A DNA stretch of 46,497 bases, taken from Phellopilus nigrolimitatus (lineage: Eukaryota > Basidiomycota > Agaricomycetes > Hymenochaetales > Hymenochaetaceae). The notes beneath the pieces are model-generated. The model saw nothing but the letters and a program-made list of their open reading frames with translations, was not told the DNA's origin and did not search any database. The stretch spans positions 1 to 46,497 of the forward strand of contig JAJOHG010000201.1 of assembly GCA_021029095.1 (NCBI GenBank). The letters run 5' to 3'. Position numbers and translations under genes: made by a program. Positions 31,057 to 43,143 of the stretch are shown here, piece after piece. Within the stretch, counting starts at the first letter, position 1. Each line of letters starts with the position of its first letter.

Positions 31057-34000
31057 ATGGCCTTTTCCTCCTCCCAGATGCCGCTTAGCTCTCAGAACAG
31101 GCCCCCCGTCTTCCTCGACGACGACGGCATCCCCCTTAACATCTTCGTCGAGTCCAACGGCGTCTCCGAGAACAGACCCAGGCTCGTCAGGTCTTTACGT
31201 GTATGCTCACTCACTCTTTCTTTCTTTCACCCTTTTTGACTTCTATTGACGTCCGTGTCTGTCCATCCAGAACCACGGTGCAAACATCTGCGCTGATGTC
31301 TCTCTTTCTCGCATCATCATCGTCGAGCCAAATTCCCCCGAAGGCCGCCAGTTCGTCCGTGATTGGGGTGCCGACCCCGGAAAGATCATCCTCGAAGTCG
31401 CATGGATACACCGCTCCATCGACACCGGACGCGCTCTCCTCGAGCAAGACGCTTGGGGCGGCTGTGGGAATCTGGACGGCACGCCCTTGCCTGGCGACGA
31501 CGTCGACGCCGATGATGCTCCCGGTCCGAGCTCAAAGCGCATCTCCAATCAGCGTCCACGGCTTCCAAGTGTTGTGAGTAGGTCCGACATCCCCGACTCC
31601 CTTCCGACCCCAAGACAAACCCCCGTTGATCGCATCTCTTCTCGTTCTGGCACATTCTCCGCTATAAAGAAAAACGCGTTTGCGTCCTCCCAGCGCCTCC
31701 CGACTCCGCCTTCTACGTCATCTTCCACGTCCTATCATACCCAGAAAGGCGCTCCTCCGCCTTTACAGACACATAATTTGCCACCTAGTCACCCATCCTC
31801 CATGCAACCTAGCCCGCCTATTGCACCCTCAGCCTACGACATGGCTGTCGCGCGACCTGCGCAGGTGCCGAACTTCGCGCTTCACACACAAGCTATGCAG
31901 CAACTCATCATGCAAAACCCGGAACTTCAAGCGATGGCTGTCAACATATGGATGCAGCAAAACATTCAGGGAATGCAGGGAATGCAGGGAATGCAGGGAA
32001 TGCAGGGAATGCAGGGAATGCAGGGAACGCAAGGGATGAACTTTCCCTCGCCATCAGTGTGGCCCGGGCATCCTCAGATGCCTAATAATCAGTATATGCA
32101 AGCCCCGTCTCCGTTTGCGACGATGCAGAGCCAGCAACCGCAGCCACAAATGCCTATGCCCATGCCAATACAGACTCAGCAACTCCGTGACCCTTCCCCA
32201 CCCATCAAAGACGAAAACGAATATTCTCCGCTACCCCTTGAGACTGAGCCTTCACATCATTACGTTCGTCGATCTCCGTCTCCACTCCCTACATTTACCA
32301 CGTTCCAGGATCGACTCAGCTCGAGTCCACCAGTCTCAACCGCCGAGAGGTCCATGCTTTCGCAGAAAGGCAAGAAGCGATCTCTCGACTCGAACGCGTC
32401 TTTCAGTTCTCCAAAGGCATCGAGGCGACGCACTAGGTCTCCACCCGCCTCCAGTAGCAGGCGCCGCGAGAAGAAGAGCAAATCCTTGATAGAGCCGAAA
32501 CCCTCGTTAGAGCCTGTACGGCGTGAAATTATCAGAAAGGAGGTTCCTCCACCGATCGGGTTCTTCACCGCACAGGATGGCTCGCCTATGAAGTTCTTCC
32601 TCCAGGTACAGATTCGAAACAGAGTGCAGCTCATAGCTCAAATTAGGGTACATTATTTTTCTTACTATACTGTCTCGTTTCTTTCTCCATGTACTCAGTT
32701 CTGTTTTTGATTATAGAAAAATGGCGGTCAAATTTCTAAAGACCTAGATGACGCTACGTGGATCATCCTGTTCCCTAACGGTGGGAAGTTCACAGACCAA
32801 TGGATGAAGGTAGCTAAGGACTTGAAACGGACTGTTCTGCGACCGGGTTTTCTCGAGGCATGTCTCGAAGCCGGCGAAATCGTTGACGACACCGAGTTCA
32901 GGATGGACCCAGCCAAGAAACGCGGCGTGTCAGTGCGGAAGTCTTCCGGGATGCAGCCTCCCGCGCTGCCACAACGAGACCTCAGTCCAGACCTCAGTCC
33001 AGAGGAGGAGGAGGAGATCGTTTTCTCGTCCCCGACGCCGCCACCTGCGTCACAGCAGTCCAAATCGACGAGCAGAAACGGGAACGGAAGCACGAGCGCT
33101 ACGCGCGGCCGCTCACCCACGCCTCCCGTGGGGAAAGTCAAAGTCATGGGGGGTGGGCGGCACGCGTTTACGCACGAGGAGAAGGAGTACGCGCTGAAGT
33201 TTGTGCGGTATCATTTGCGCGACAAGCCTGATGCGTCCATGCATTCTTTGGGGTCTGAAATCTCGCGTCGGGTGTGTTGTTCCCTTTTGTCTATTCCCCG
33301 ATCCTGCTGTGCTGAATGGCTATCCCAGGTCCCTACCCACCCGCAGAACTCGTGGGTAAATACGCTGTACAAATACAACAAGGAGATCGACAGGATCCGC
33401 GAGGAGCTCGTGGCGGAGAAGCACGGAACGCCGGAGAACGCGGTCGAGGTTTCCAGCGAGCCGGAGATAGACGAGGTCGAAGAGGTCCTGGAAATGCCAG
33501 CGCCCGGCACCGATCGCTGCAGGAAGAATGGCCAGACACCCGTTTCGCACGCACACGGGGCAGCGAACGGGACCGCGCATGAGAAGCCGACCGTGCCCGC
33601 CAACGGCTCCGGGGATACGAACGGAGTTGGGAAGAAGGTCGGGTTCGCGCAGGCATACGATGGGAAGGAGGAGCATGCCGAGCATGTCGACGCAGATCTG
33701 AAGACGATCATCGACTACTTTGTGCGCCCGCCTGAGGGCGTCACCGACGATGAGAAGCTGTGGGCCGCGCTGGAAGAAAAGGTAAGTCCCATCGTGCGCT
33801 TCCACTCCTCGTCGGATGCTGATACGAGTCTGTTGCAGTATCAGTGTCTGACCGCGCATTCGTGGCAGGACTTTTACGAGATGCACACGGACGAGGTGAA
33901 CACGCGGCTGCGCAAGGCGCTGAACCTCGCTGATCCCGACCCGGCCGAGGAGCAGCCACAGCCGATGGAGGAGCAGCACAACGAAAGACCCCGTGAGGCG

Positions 34001-34075
34001 CAAGTCCAAGCAGGTTTCAAAGCAAGTGCCGTTGTAGACGCGGGCATGCCGCAAGCACAAGAAATCAGTAGCTGA
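31057..34075 (+). CDS. RAP1: Rap1-like telomere protein (BRCT, BRCT-like, Myb)
   Basis: Five exons (31057..31200, 31271..32605, 32717..33271, 33329..33781, 33839..34075) give 908 codons including the stop. Residues ~15-105 form an N-terminal BRCT (PVFLDDDGIPLNIFVES, VRSLRNHGANI, IIIVEPNSPEGRQFV, ILEVAWIHRSIDTG), as in Rap1. A Pro/Ser/Gln-rich spacer carries an eight-unit Gln-Gly-Met repeat (residues ~281-304). A second BRCT-like unit spans ~478-560 (GFFTAQDGSPMKFFLQ, NGGQISKDLDDATWIILF, LRPGFLEACLEAGEI). A Myb/Rap1-type domain follows at ~638-705 (HAFTHEEKEYALKFVRYHL, NSWVNTLYKYNKEI). Rap1 normally binds Taz1/TRF at telomeres or DNA directly. I did not identify a C-terminal RCT with confidence. 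Introns 3 and 4 are both 57 nt and stop-free in frame. Confidence 0.8.
31967..32038 (+). repeat. 9-bp coding tandem repeat (Gln-Gly-Met)
   Basis: Eight units of CAGGGAATG, the first six perfect, encode (QGM)n inside the Rap1-like protein. Length polymorphism between alleles is likely. Confidence 0.95.
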
Positions 34076-34442
34076 TGAGCATTTTATGACGTTTTCATCC
34101 GACCATGGTATATTATTGCTATTCGTTTATTCTTTGCGTAGGACTTCGTACTCGTTAGTATTCACAACCCTTGCTCGTACTTCTGATATAACCACGAGTT
34201 TGCCAACGTTATTCAATCTTCGGATTTCAACTTCCATCTCTTATGAAGACCGAATCACGCGATTTTGCAGAAGTCTATGGAACTTTTTCGTTGTTCAGCG
34301 TGAACATGCAAAACATCCCCGATAGCACGAGGACAGGGCAGAAAGAACAAAGAAAAAATAGCAGAGAATATATGTAATAACCGTAAGGAATCTAAGGAAA
34401 GCCTAACCAGCAACATACATGCATCCGTAAGGAGCAAGACAA
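34076..34442. other. Convergent 3' spacer RAP1-like/AAC
   Basis: 367 bp between convergent stop codons. AT-rich 3' flanks only; no gene, RNA or repeat recognised. Confidence 0.4.
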
Positions 34443-35952
34443 TCAACCAGAGCCTAAACGGGTTCGTTAATATCGTTCACAACCAATCGAGAAGACAGAC
34501 ATACCTCCAGAGTAGACTTTGCCGAACATAAGCTCCTGAGCCTTGTCGTAGAGCGAAAGCACACCAGCACCAGCAACACCACGGAGGATGTTGGCAGCCG
34601 CACCCTTGAATAGCGACTTCGTACCCTCCTTCGCAACAATCTGCGCAGCGGCGTCGAACATGGACTTGTAGTGCACGGTACCACCAGACGTCATCATCAT
34701 GCGACGACTGTGGAAGAAGTGATTAGAGATAAGGATGAAACAATACCCGATGACAAAGATCGTACCGGATAGTGTCCAGAGGGTAAGAGGCAAGACCAGC
34801 ACCAATGGTGACACCCCAACCAAGCCCGAACGACGCGAGGAACGAACCCTCGAGAGCACCGACCAGAACAACCGGTTCTGCAACCAATAGTGAGACTAAG
34901 CCAGAAAACATTTAACATACATGACTCACTGAGCGAGTCGTAGACACCGAAGTAGAGACCACGGTAGACGATGATACCAACGACCGACGGGACGAAACCA
35001 CGGTAAAGACCAGCAATTCCGTCCGACGCAAGGGTCTTCTTGTAGACATCAACGAGACCATTGAATTGGCGCGCACCACCCGACTTCGCCGACTTGGCGT
35101 CATTCGCAAGACGCGTACGGGCGTAGTCGAGCGAGTAGACGAAGAGGAGGGACGTCGCACCAGCGGCACCACCAGACGCAACGTTACCAGCGAACCACTT
35201 CCAGTAGCCTTCGTTCTTCTTGAAGCCGAACAACGACTTGAAGTAGTCCTCTGAAAAAAGTGACGTGGCAATCAGTGTATGTCCCAAATAGGCAACACGA
35301 GATGTACAGACTGAAGGCGAAGTTCAAGGCTTGGGTGGGGAAGTAACGAATGACGTTGGCGGTGTTGCCACGCCAGAGAGAGACAAGACCCTCGTCGCGA
35401 TAGGTACGACCAAAGCAATCTGCGATGCCCTTGTAAGGCGACGCGAGACGGCCCTGCTTGATCTGAAGCAGAATGTAAGTCGTACTGCATTGATCGTCAC
35501 GGATGTAGGAAAATTCTCACCATCTCATCCTGATGACGATGCGCGATGGGTACATTAAGTCAAAAGATATTGCGACTTTGAAAAACGAGTGCAGACCTGG
35601 TTCTGAATGAGGAGCTAGAAAAATAAAATAAAAAAGATCGTGTGAGCAGCGATAGGCAAAGCAAAATGGTATGCAACACGAACCTTGATACGCTCGATGG
35701 GGGCAGCAGAGGTCTTCGCGACAGCCTAAAAACGTATAGTACGTCAGTGTTAAGCAGTTCAAAAGCTGGTTAAGTGAACGCACCGCGGAGACACCACCCA
35801 TGAGGAAGTCCGCTACGAAAAGACAAGTGCCAGGTCAGCACCAAGAAGGAAAAAAGTGGAAAAAAGGCGTAACGACGGTCAAAAAGCGCGTCAAAAAAGA
35901 TATACGCACTGGCGAACTCCTTGGGAGTCTTGGTCCTCTTAACGTCGGCCAT
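34443..35952 (-). CDS. AAC: Mitochondrial ADP/ATP carrier
   Basis: Inner-membrane antiporter exchanging cytosolic ADP for matrix ATP. Ten exons (35952..35910, 35812..35784, 35725..35684, 35614..35597, 35529..35521, 35462..35312, 35250..34930, 34877..34766, 34707..34505, 34453..34443) give 313 codons including the stop, the family length. Three ~100-residue carrier repeats each hold the PxD/ExxK signature ([28 protein letters not shown]). The ADP/ATP carrier hallmark RRRMMM is present, formed across the exon 8/9 junction. Other blocks: [52 protein letters not shown]. No presequence, as expected. Exons 2-5 are only 29, 42, 18 and 9 nt; the 9-nt exon encodes Asp-Glu-Met. The last exon is 11 nt. 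Confidence 0.95.
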
Positions 35953-36345
35953 TTTTGATAACGGAGAAGAGAGGAGGGGAGAATAAAGAGATTGAGTGGT
36001 GGTTGTGGAAAAGAGGGAAGTGTCAGTGCCCTTCGGCCTTAAATAAGGCAGTCGCCCACTTCGGGCAGCTTCGGATCAGGCAACCTTTCTCAGTTCGTCT
36101 CTCGGCCCGTTTCTACTGGTTCATTAACACGTTTTTCTCCCGGCTTTCTATTTTCTCTTCAAGACCAATCGCATTGCGTGCTCGGACGTAACCCTCATTA
36201 CACCTCCTCATAAGGTGTTCAATCTTCGCATTACAATCGTATACCAATCTATGCACCACCAGTAAACCCAGAATACGTTACATCGCAGAAATAGAGAGGG
36301 AAAAAGAAAGGAAAAAAGAAAAATAATAATGAGTCACCACAAGTG
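35953..36345. promoter_or_regulatory. AAC promoter region
   Basis: 393 bp between the SIZ1 stop and the AAC start, both genes on the minus strand. It contains a CCAAT motif at 36165-36169 (~215 bp upstream of AAC), a site type bound by the Hap complex that controls respiratory genes in fungi, and long pyrimidine-rich runs near the start. Function not shown. Confidence 0.4.
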
Positions 36346-39176
36346 CTATGGCCATTGCGACCCGCCACTCCCGTTCGCCCGCGGCAGGTAGGCGCGATAC
36401 GTAGTTTGTGCCGATGTGGGTGGTACCTGCCTCGATCCATCCGCGGCCCCGTTGTAGTTCACACCCCCGCCATTTGTCGCCGGCGCCGGGTATACCCCAT
36501 TATATGGTATGAATGGACGCGCATTTTGTGCAGGAGCAGGCTGTGGATGTGTTGCGTAGTAAACCGGAGGAGAGTTTGCAATTGGCGGAGAATGATGTGG
36601 GTGCGTTGACGTAGATGACACCGACACTTGACGCGTCAGCGGTGGTAGTGTTCTCGATGCGTAGCTGGAGTCCGATCCAATAGGCGTAGGCGTGCCTCTG
36701 GTTGGATATCCATTGCCAACTTCTTTCCTGGACGTGGTGAGCTTGAGTCCATCACTCGTGCGAGACTTCTTGTAAGCCGCCTCGTCTGCACGATCCAGTA
36801 GTTCAGACACTTTCCGCTTCGCAGCAGGTGGCCGAACAACTGGAGGCGCGTCCTCCGTGTCTGAATCGAGTGTCAGGTCGATCACGGCGGATGAAGAGGG
36901 TTTGGAACCGGAGGCGACCGAAGATGCTGCGCCGTTCCTACTCGCGCCATTTGCCATTGAGATCGAAGCCGAAGTAGACGGCGAAAATTCCTTCTTGACT
37001 CGCCCTTCATCTTCGTTTTCAGAATCGGAATCGAGAATAACAACTTCTTCTAATGACCTGGAAGCAGATGCAGAGGCTGATGATGCAACCTTTGTTGGCG
37101 AAGATAGCAATGACCGAGCCTGGCCATTAGACAATGGAGCCTTTTGAGGTGCTGATGGTGTTTTTACTGGCGCTTTCGACCGATATGCAGCAATCCAAGC
37201 GGCCGAACCGTACTTATTGTCGCCAGTATGCCATTCGCCATCCGGTTCGACCTCGACTTCGTCGACACTGTCTGGCGTTTGATCGAGTATCTTGCCGAAA
37301 TAGCTGTCATACTCGTCAGTCGGACAATATGAAATACACCGATATGAGAATACGTACCCGTCCACGATTAGCTCCTCGGAAATCAACGCCTTTTCACACA
37401 CTGGACATAACCAGGTCGTCGTCTGTTCCATCACCGAATACCATGAATAAGCATCAAAGCACTGTGGATGAACGCATTTGTCCGATCGACAGGGAATCTT
37501 GATCCGCGTATAGCTCAACTTCGAACATCATGAGCAAAATGGGATAATGAGTAAGGGAAACCACTGACTGGGCACTTCAAAGACATCGTCTGTTTACCTA
37601 TCACAATCTCGTCGTCGTCATTGGAAGACTTCACCACTGGAAAAGGTCATTAAGTATCTGACTTTGGGAAGCCTGTGATACGAATGCTTACTCTGAGCTT
37701 TGACTTCATCTGAAGTCCGAGATTTGCTCTTTCTGAGGCGATCAACAAGCTGGTCGACGGTCGAAACCTCTACAAGAAAAACGACCAAAAAGAATTTCTG
37801 GTACCAAAATTAGCACTTCCGCCAACTGAACGTTTTAGCAATCACTTACTTTTGGCCCACTGTTTGCCTGACTGTTGACATATATCATGTCGACCCTGTT
37901 CTGTACCCCCGCATTCATCCGCACCGTCTTACTCAGGTCTGCAGGAGGCGCAGTCCCAGGCTTCTTCTTGATTCCCTTCAGATTGGCCTGGAGTAGTGTG
38001 TTATTCACGCGAACTTCGCATGTAGCAGGAAATTCGATGGGACATGGCCCCGTGTTAGAGCGAAACCCTGTTGGAGATGGAGCGTAAAAGGTGTTCGTCG
38101 TACAGTACAGTCGCAACTGATACTTCGAGCTGAATAACCGACTCAATCGATTAGTTTTAGAAGGCAGTCTGCACGAGCTCAACTAACCCGGGCTGTGAAA
38201 GTTTGTTGATATGCTCTTGCGAAAGGGAAAACTGAAGCGTCTGGGAGCGCCGATCCATCGAACCAGTTGATTCTGAGCACGTTAATTAGTTGGGCAAATA
38301 GTTGACTTTCTCATGGACGACAACATACCGGGACATTCGACGACACTTGATACGGCCTGGTCGACTTTGTAAAATGGCGATGACTTGAACCGTATTGAAA
38401 CGCCTGAATCTGAAACAATGTCAAGTTGTGTATATATGGCGATGTGGTACGTTTGACATACTGGTCCTAGATGGGGACGACGTCGACGACGTAGGAATAG
38501 GTCGGCGAGGGGGCGCATATGGGTCGTAGCGCCCTATGGAACTACTACTTCCGCCACTCGCCGAATGATGACCATTGACTGCGGCCCTCGGAGATGCATA
38601 AGCTGAGCCATGCGCGATGTTGTGCGCAAAATTATGACTAGGAGTGAAGGTCTGGCTTGATCCCGTGCTGGTATACCTGTTAAAAAAACCGTTGTTGGCG
38701 GGTGTCAGAAATCCGATATAAGAATCCATCACAGGTTCAACGAGCAAAGAAACCCGAATCCGGAGAACATGGACGGCGAAGATATACAATGGCTTGCCAG
38801 CCGCTACGAAGCAGCTTGAAAGAAAGAAAATATCAGGCCAAATTGAAACGCACATGCCAGATGTCCGAACTTGGTGCAGCACAGTGCGAGCACGGAGCCA
38901 ATGTTCTGTCTCGTGTTTGTACCGATACTTGTCGAGCTCGCCAGTAATTCTGTCGATGAGTTCCTGCTTCTTTCCTGACTTCGATAGCTGAGCGTTGCAC
39001 TCCTCCGTGAGGCCAGCGATGATTTGCTTGAGTCTGTCGACGGTGTGCGATTTGACGGTGTGACGGAGATTCTTGCAAGAAAGATGCTGTCAGTAAGCGG
39101 AGCTGGTATGACTTTGTTGTATCAAGCCCACCTCAAAGTCGGACCAAGTGGCCGCATCCGGCTGCGTCGAGGACAT
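36346..39176 (-). CDS. SIZ1: SIZ/PIAS-type SUMO E3 ligase
   Basis: Nuclear SUMO ligase that brings the Ubc9~SUMO conjugate to substrates such as PCNA and septins. First exons are 39176..39132 and 39071..38854; the third begins at 38676, and the last runs 37518-ish..36346. A SAP DNA-binding domain opens the protein (HTVDRLKQIIAGLTEECNAQ, SKSGKKQELIDRI). After a Ser/Pro-rich linker the PINIT domain follows (IRFKSSPFYKVDQAVSSVVECP, SKYQLRLYCTTNTFYAPSPT, PCPIEFPATCEVRVNNTLL, LKGIKKKPGTAPPADLSK). The SP-RING holds CPLSYTRIKIPCRSDKCVHPQCFDA and WLCPVCEKAL. The C-terminal third is Ser-rich and contains acidic VIDLTLDSDTED and VVILDSDSENEDE stretches, both good SUMO-interacting motifs (hydrophobic core plus acids). 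It shares a 192-bp promoter with NudC. Confidence 0.93.
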
Positions 39177-39368
39177 GGGAAATAGACAAGAGGTGCGAGG
39201 GCAGCCACGGCAGCATGAAGCACTTGAATAGTGGCGGCGTCGCTGACATAAGCAGAATCCGCGTGTCTAATTGACGCGTTGAGGACTCGGACAACCAACC
39301 GCGTTTGCTACTTACTTACATCTTCGATCGCTTGATTCTTGCATATACAAGACCTACTTCAATCAACA

Positions 39369-40293
39369 ATGTCTGACACTGGCGACGATAGTTTGACTGC
39401 AGAGGAGAGGGCGGCAAAGGAAAAGGTTGAGAAGCAGAAAGAGGAAGAGGAGCAGGCCGGTTAGAACATCTTCCCTCTGCATCATCAATTCTCGGTTTCC
39501 GTGACTTTCGTTTCGGTCGTAGCTTTACCGTACAAATGGCAGCAACAACTTGGTGATGTCGACATCACCATTCCCGTTCCAAAGGGCACCCGCGCTAGAG
39601 ACCTTAAAGTTGTTATCGCTAAGAAGAAACTCAGCGTTGTCCTTAAGGGTCATGAGCCCATCATGGAGGGCGAACTCTGCAAGGAAATTAAGATTGAAGA
39701 TAGCACATGGACCCTTGGTATGTGTTGGAACACGTCTAAAAATGCGCATGTGCTAAATCCTCTCGTGATCGTCTACTTATCAGAGGATCAGGAGAAAGTT
39801 TTTATTCGCCTAGAAAAAATTAACAACATGACTTGGTGGGAGAACGTGCTCACTCACCATCCAAAGATCGATACGAAGAAGATTGTGCCGGAGAACAGTA
39901 AGCTGAGTGATCTTGACGGAGAAACCAGGTGGGTATATGCGATCTTATGCGTGAACAAAACCTATGTGTAACCTGAAAATAACAGAGGCATGGTTGAAAA
40001 GATGATGGTGAGTGTACAAGGGGCTAGCGGCAGCTGTTAGACTAACATGATTGCTTCTAGTACGACAATCAGCGCAAAGTGAGCAGTCTCTAAAGTCACT
40101 CCGAGCTCGGTATATCTATATCTATTCGTCTAGCAAATGGGACTGCCTACGTCTGATGAACAGAAGAAGATGGATGTACGTATATTCAACATTCATGGCT
40201 TGGATCCGTTGTCTCAAATGATTGCGGAAGACATTGAAGCGATTCGAGCGGGCTCATCCGGAATTGGACTTTTCAAACGCCAAGATTTCATAG
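39369..40293 (+). CDS. nudC: NudC nuclear-movement protein (CS domain)
   Basis: Co-chaperone needed for dynein-dependent nuclear migration and for stabilising Lis1. Seven exons (39369..39459, 39523..39717, 39784..39928, 39986..40007, 40061..40078, 40134..40175, 40231..40293) give 192 codons including the stop. An acidic/basic N-terminal coiled region (EERAAKEKVEKQKEEEEQ) precedes the CS domain: YKWQQQLGDVDITIPVPKGT, KKKLSVVLKGHEPIMEGEL, WTLEDQEKVFIRLEK, and MTWWENVL. The NudC C-terminus follows: GMVEKMMYDNQRK, MGLPTSDEQKKMD, and FERAHPELDFSNAKIS. This tail spans exons of 22, 18, 42 and 63 nt. The N-terminus is shorter than in animal NudC, as usual in fungi. Confidence 0.94.
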
Positions 40294-40532
40294 GAAATGA
40301 GTGAGTCCTCGGGCATTTCTGCTATATCTGCAAGTCTTTTCTCATGCAAGCGTGAAACAGAAGTGTTACTCAGTAGCAACACAGTAGTACCGAATTCTGT
40401 AGCAAATGTATTCACCAAAATGTATTCTACGCGTCTGTTGGTTCGAATTCACGTCATCGCGTAACTCGTTCCGAGTCGCGTCTACTCCCACACTCTTGCC
40501 TTTTCGAGTTTGTTGTCAACCAGCGTGTTCTT

Positions 40533-43122
40533 ATGCTTCGTCTGTTGGGACATGCTCGATTTCAAGTACAACGTTCATTAACACCATTTCATCTTACTCT
40601 TGTATGCCGGCGCCTGGTGACGTTGACGCAAACGGTCGAACATCAGCCTATTCAACTTCGTCCCTACCAAGAGACGTGTTTGCAGGCATGCCTAGACGCG
40701 CTTCGCGAGCAAGATACGACGCGTATTGGTATATCGCTGCCGACAGGATCAGGCAAGACGACAGTCTTCATTTCGCTCATCTCTATGCTGCACCCCCCGC
40801 CTCAAAGCCCTGACGCGAAACGGGCGTTAATCATCGTAAATAGTGTCGAGCTCGCGAGACAGTCTGCTGAACAAGTGACTAGAATGTTTCCGGATTTGAG
40901 TGTGGAGATAGACCAGGGAGTCAAACACAAGGCAACGGGCGAAGCAGATGTGTAAGTGAGAACTCGGGTCTCCGTAAATGATTTACCGCTCACATCCATG
41001 CAAAGAACTGTGGCTACGTATCAGAGCCTTCTCCGGGGAAACAGAATAGCGAAATTCAATGCGGACAAACTCAAATGCGTCATTATCGATGAGGCCCACC
41101 ATGCCGCTGCACCCTCGTGAGGCTTGCTCCTTCATCAAATCAGCTTTCTGTTTGACAAGATTTCAGGTACCGAAAAGTGCTCTCTCGCTTCGACACAAAC
41201 ATCCGCCACCCCGACGTGGATGTCCCACCTCCAACTTTATCTCATCCTATCCCAATCATAGGATTTTCTGCTACATTTAGTCGTCACGATGGACTCGCGC
41301 TTGGATCAGTTTTCCAGCGTATAGTATACCATCGGGATTTTTTGGAAATGATCAAGGAGCAATGGTGGGAAGCACGTATTCAGCGGAAATCAGGAAATTG
41401 AACAGAATTTTACAGGCTTTGCAATGTTCGCTTCACTTCAGTGACGGCTAAGCTTGATCTCAGTCAAGTTACCATAAACACGCGTTCTGGAGAATTTAAT
41501 CCGACCAGTCTGGCTCATGTAATCAACAAGCAGAGTGTGAATGACTTGGTCGTACAAAGCTGGCTTGACAAGGCTTGTGAATTATTGTTCTCTACCTCGA
41601 TTACTTGCGTCTCGAAGTACTGACATATTGCATCAAGCATCTCGACGTTCGACTCTTGTGTTCTGTGTAGACCTCAATCATTTAAGAGACTTGACGAACG
41701 CTTTTAGGCAAGCAGGTGTCGATGCACGCTATGCATACTCAGGCACTCCAGCTATGGAACGGAAAGCACTTGTGGACGCATTCAAAAACGGCGATTTTCC
41801 CGTGCTCTTGAACGTCGGTCAGTTTAGACGTCTTTCATGTACTTATTGGAAAAGGACACCAATAGTCAAAAATCCTAGCTATTTTCACCGAAGGTACCGA
41901 TATACCAAATATCGATTGTGTAGTTGTCGCGAAACCCACTCGCTCAAGAAACGTATTTGCGCAGATGGTTAGAGCCTTATGCACATCTCATTTCCTAATT
42001 TACCCACTTTTGTTCAGATTGGCAGGGGCATGCGATTGTCTCCACAGACAGGAAAAGATGACTGCCATATCATCGACTTCGTAGACAGCACTAAACGTGT
42101 CCCCGGAGTCGTCTCTATCCCAACATTGTTTGGACTTGATCCCGATGCTATTATAAACGGTGAGTCTTTTGACATTGCTATGCTTCGCACCGACCTTACC
42201 ATTTCCTTAGATGAGACATCAGAGTCTCTGGAAGAGCGTGCAGAATCATTAATGAGCACTGTCTACGATAGTGACGATGTTCCCGAACCAACATCAGTCA
42301 CATACGTAGACTACGATAACCCTTTTGATCTCGTGCAAGATACATCAGGAGCTCCTCACATAAACAAACTCAGTCGCTTTTCTTGGGTAGGCTGTGGAAG
42401 TGACATTTATGTCCTTGAGTGCATGGGCAAGGGGTTCATACGGATTGAGCCTGGCAGTGATGACGATGGTGAGCTTCCCATTCTTAACATATGTCAGGAA
42501 ATTAACTCGAGGTAGGCGAGAAGGTGTACCATAGTCATTATGTGGAGGCTGCTCCTGAACGGGAATCACAAGGCCCTTTCAAACCTGCCCGTTTCAGAAA
42601 GCCGAGGAAAATTCTGACGGCAAGCTCTTTAGACGACGCAGTTCGAGGCAGTGATAAATACGCAACTGCCAAAGTACTTTTCGGCAACCTTGTCTCTGGG
42701 TGCGTAAGATCTTATGATCTGTGGCATATCACAACTAAGTTTTCCTTGCGATTTTTACAGGCTGTTTCGGACTGCAAAATGGCGAACAGCACCAGTTAGT
42801 AAAAGTCAGAGAGAAATGATCTCAAAGCGATTCAGTTCAGCTAAAATCGAACATCTGAAAACATCCACTGATTTTGAAAGTCTGACGAAAGGACAAGCCG
42901 CGAATATAATTACACGACTAAAACATGGCGCTCAGGTATTTTATATTCCTCCCTCCCCTCAGAATGACGCTGAGCCCGCAACAGGCGCGCTACGCGAGAA
43001 AGGTCAAACTCGCTCTGAAAGATGCACAATCGGCAGACAAAGAGAAGCGCCGCAGAGCCAGAGAACACGTCGCTGTCGGCCCTTTGCATTCCAGCGAAAC
43101 TGTAGACCTGCCCGACGCTTGA
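40533..43122 (+). CDS. IRC3: Mitochondrial DEAD/DEAH-type helicase Irc3
   Basis: Superfamily-2 DNA helicase that maintains mitochondrial DNA. Ten exons (40533..40951, 41006..41116, 41167..41364, 41416..41576, 41638..41817, 41879..41967, 42018..42468, 42516..42699, 42761..42935, 42985..43122) give 702 codons including the stop. The first ~35 residues are Arg-rich without acids, a mitochondrial presequence. Motifs: Q-like [16 protein letters not shown], Walker A PTGSGKT, Ia NSVELARQ, motif II IIDEAHH, motif III GFSATF, motif [13 protein letters not shown], motif [13 protein letters not shown], motif VI QIGRGMR. The C-terminal Irc3-specific part ends with [11 protein letters not shown] and a basic REHVAVGPL segment. 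The start is the first ATG of the presequence frame. It converges on the next gene with only 21 bp between stop codons. Confidence 0.93.
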
Positions 43123-43143
43123 AAAGCTTGAATGGTGTGATGT

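Noticed and set aside
31829..32032. Minus-strand frame with Ser-Leu-His repeats
   Set aside because: Antisense of the CAGGGAATG coding repeat of the Rap1-like gene.
40438..40460. GGTTCGAATTC resembling a tRNA B box
   Set aside because: No matching A box or acceptor stem lies at the proper distance; it is in the IRC3 upstream region.
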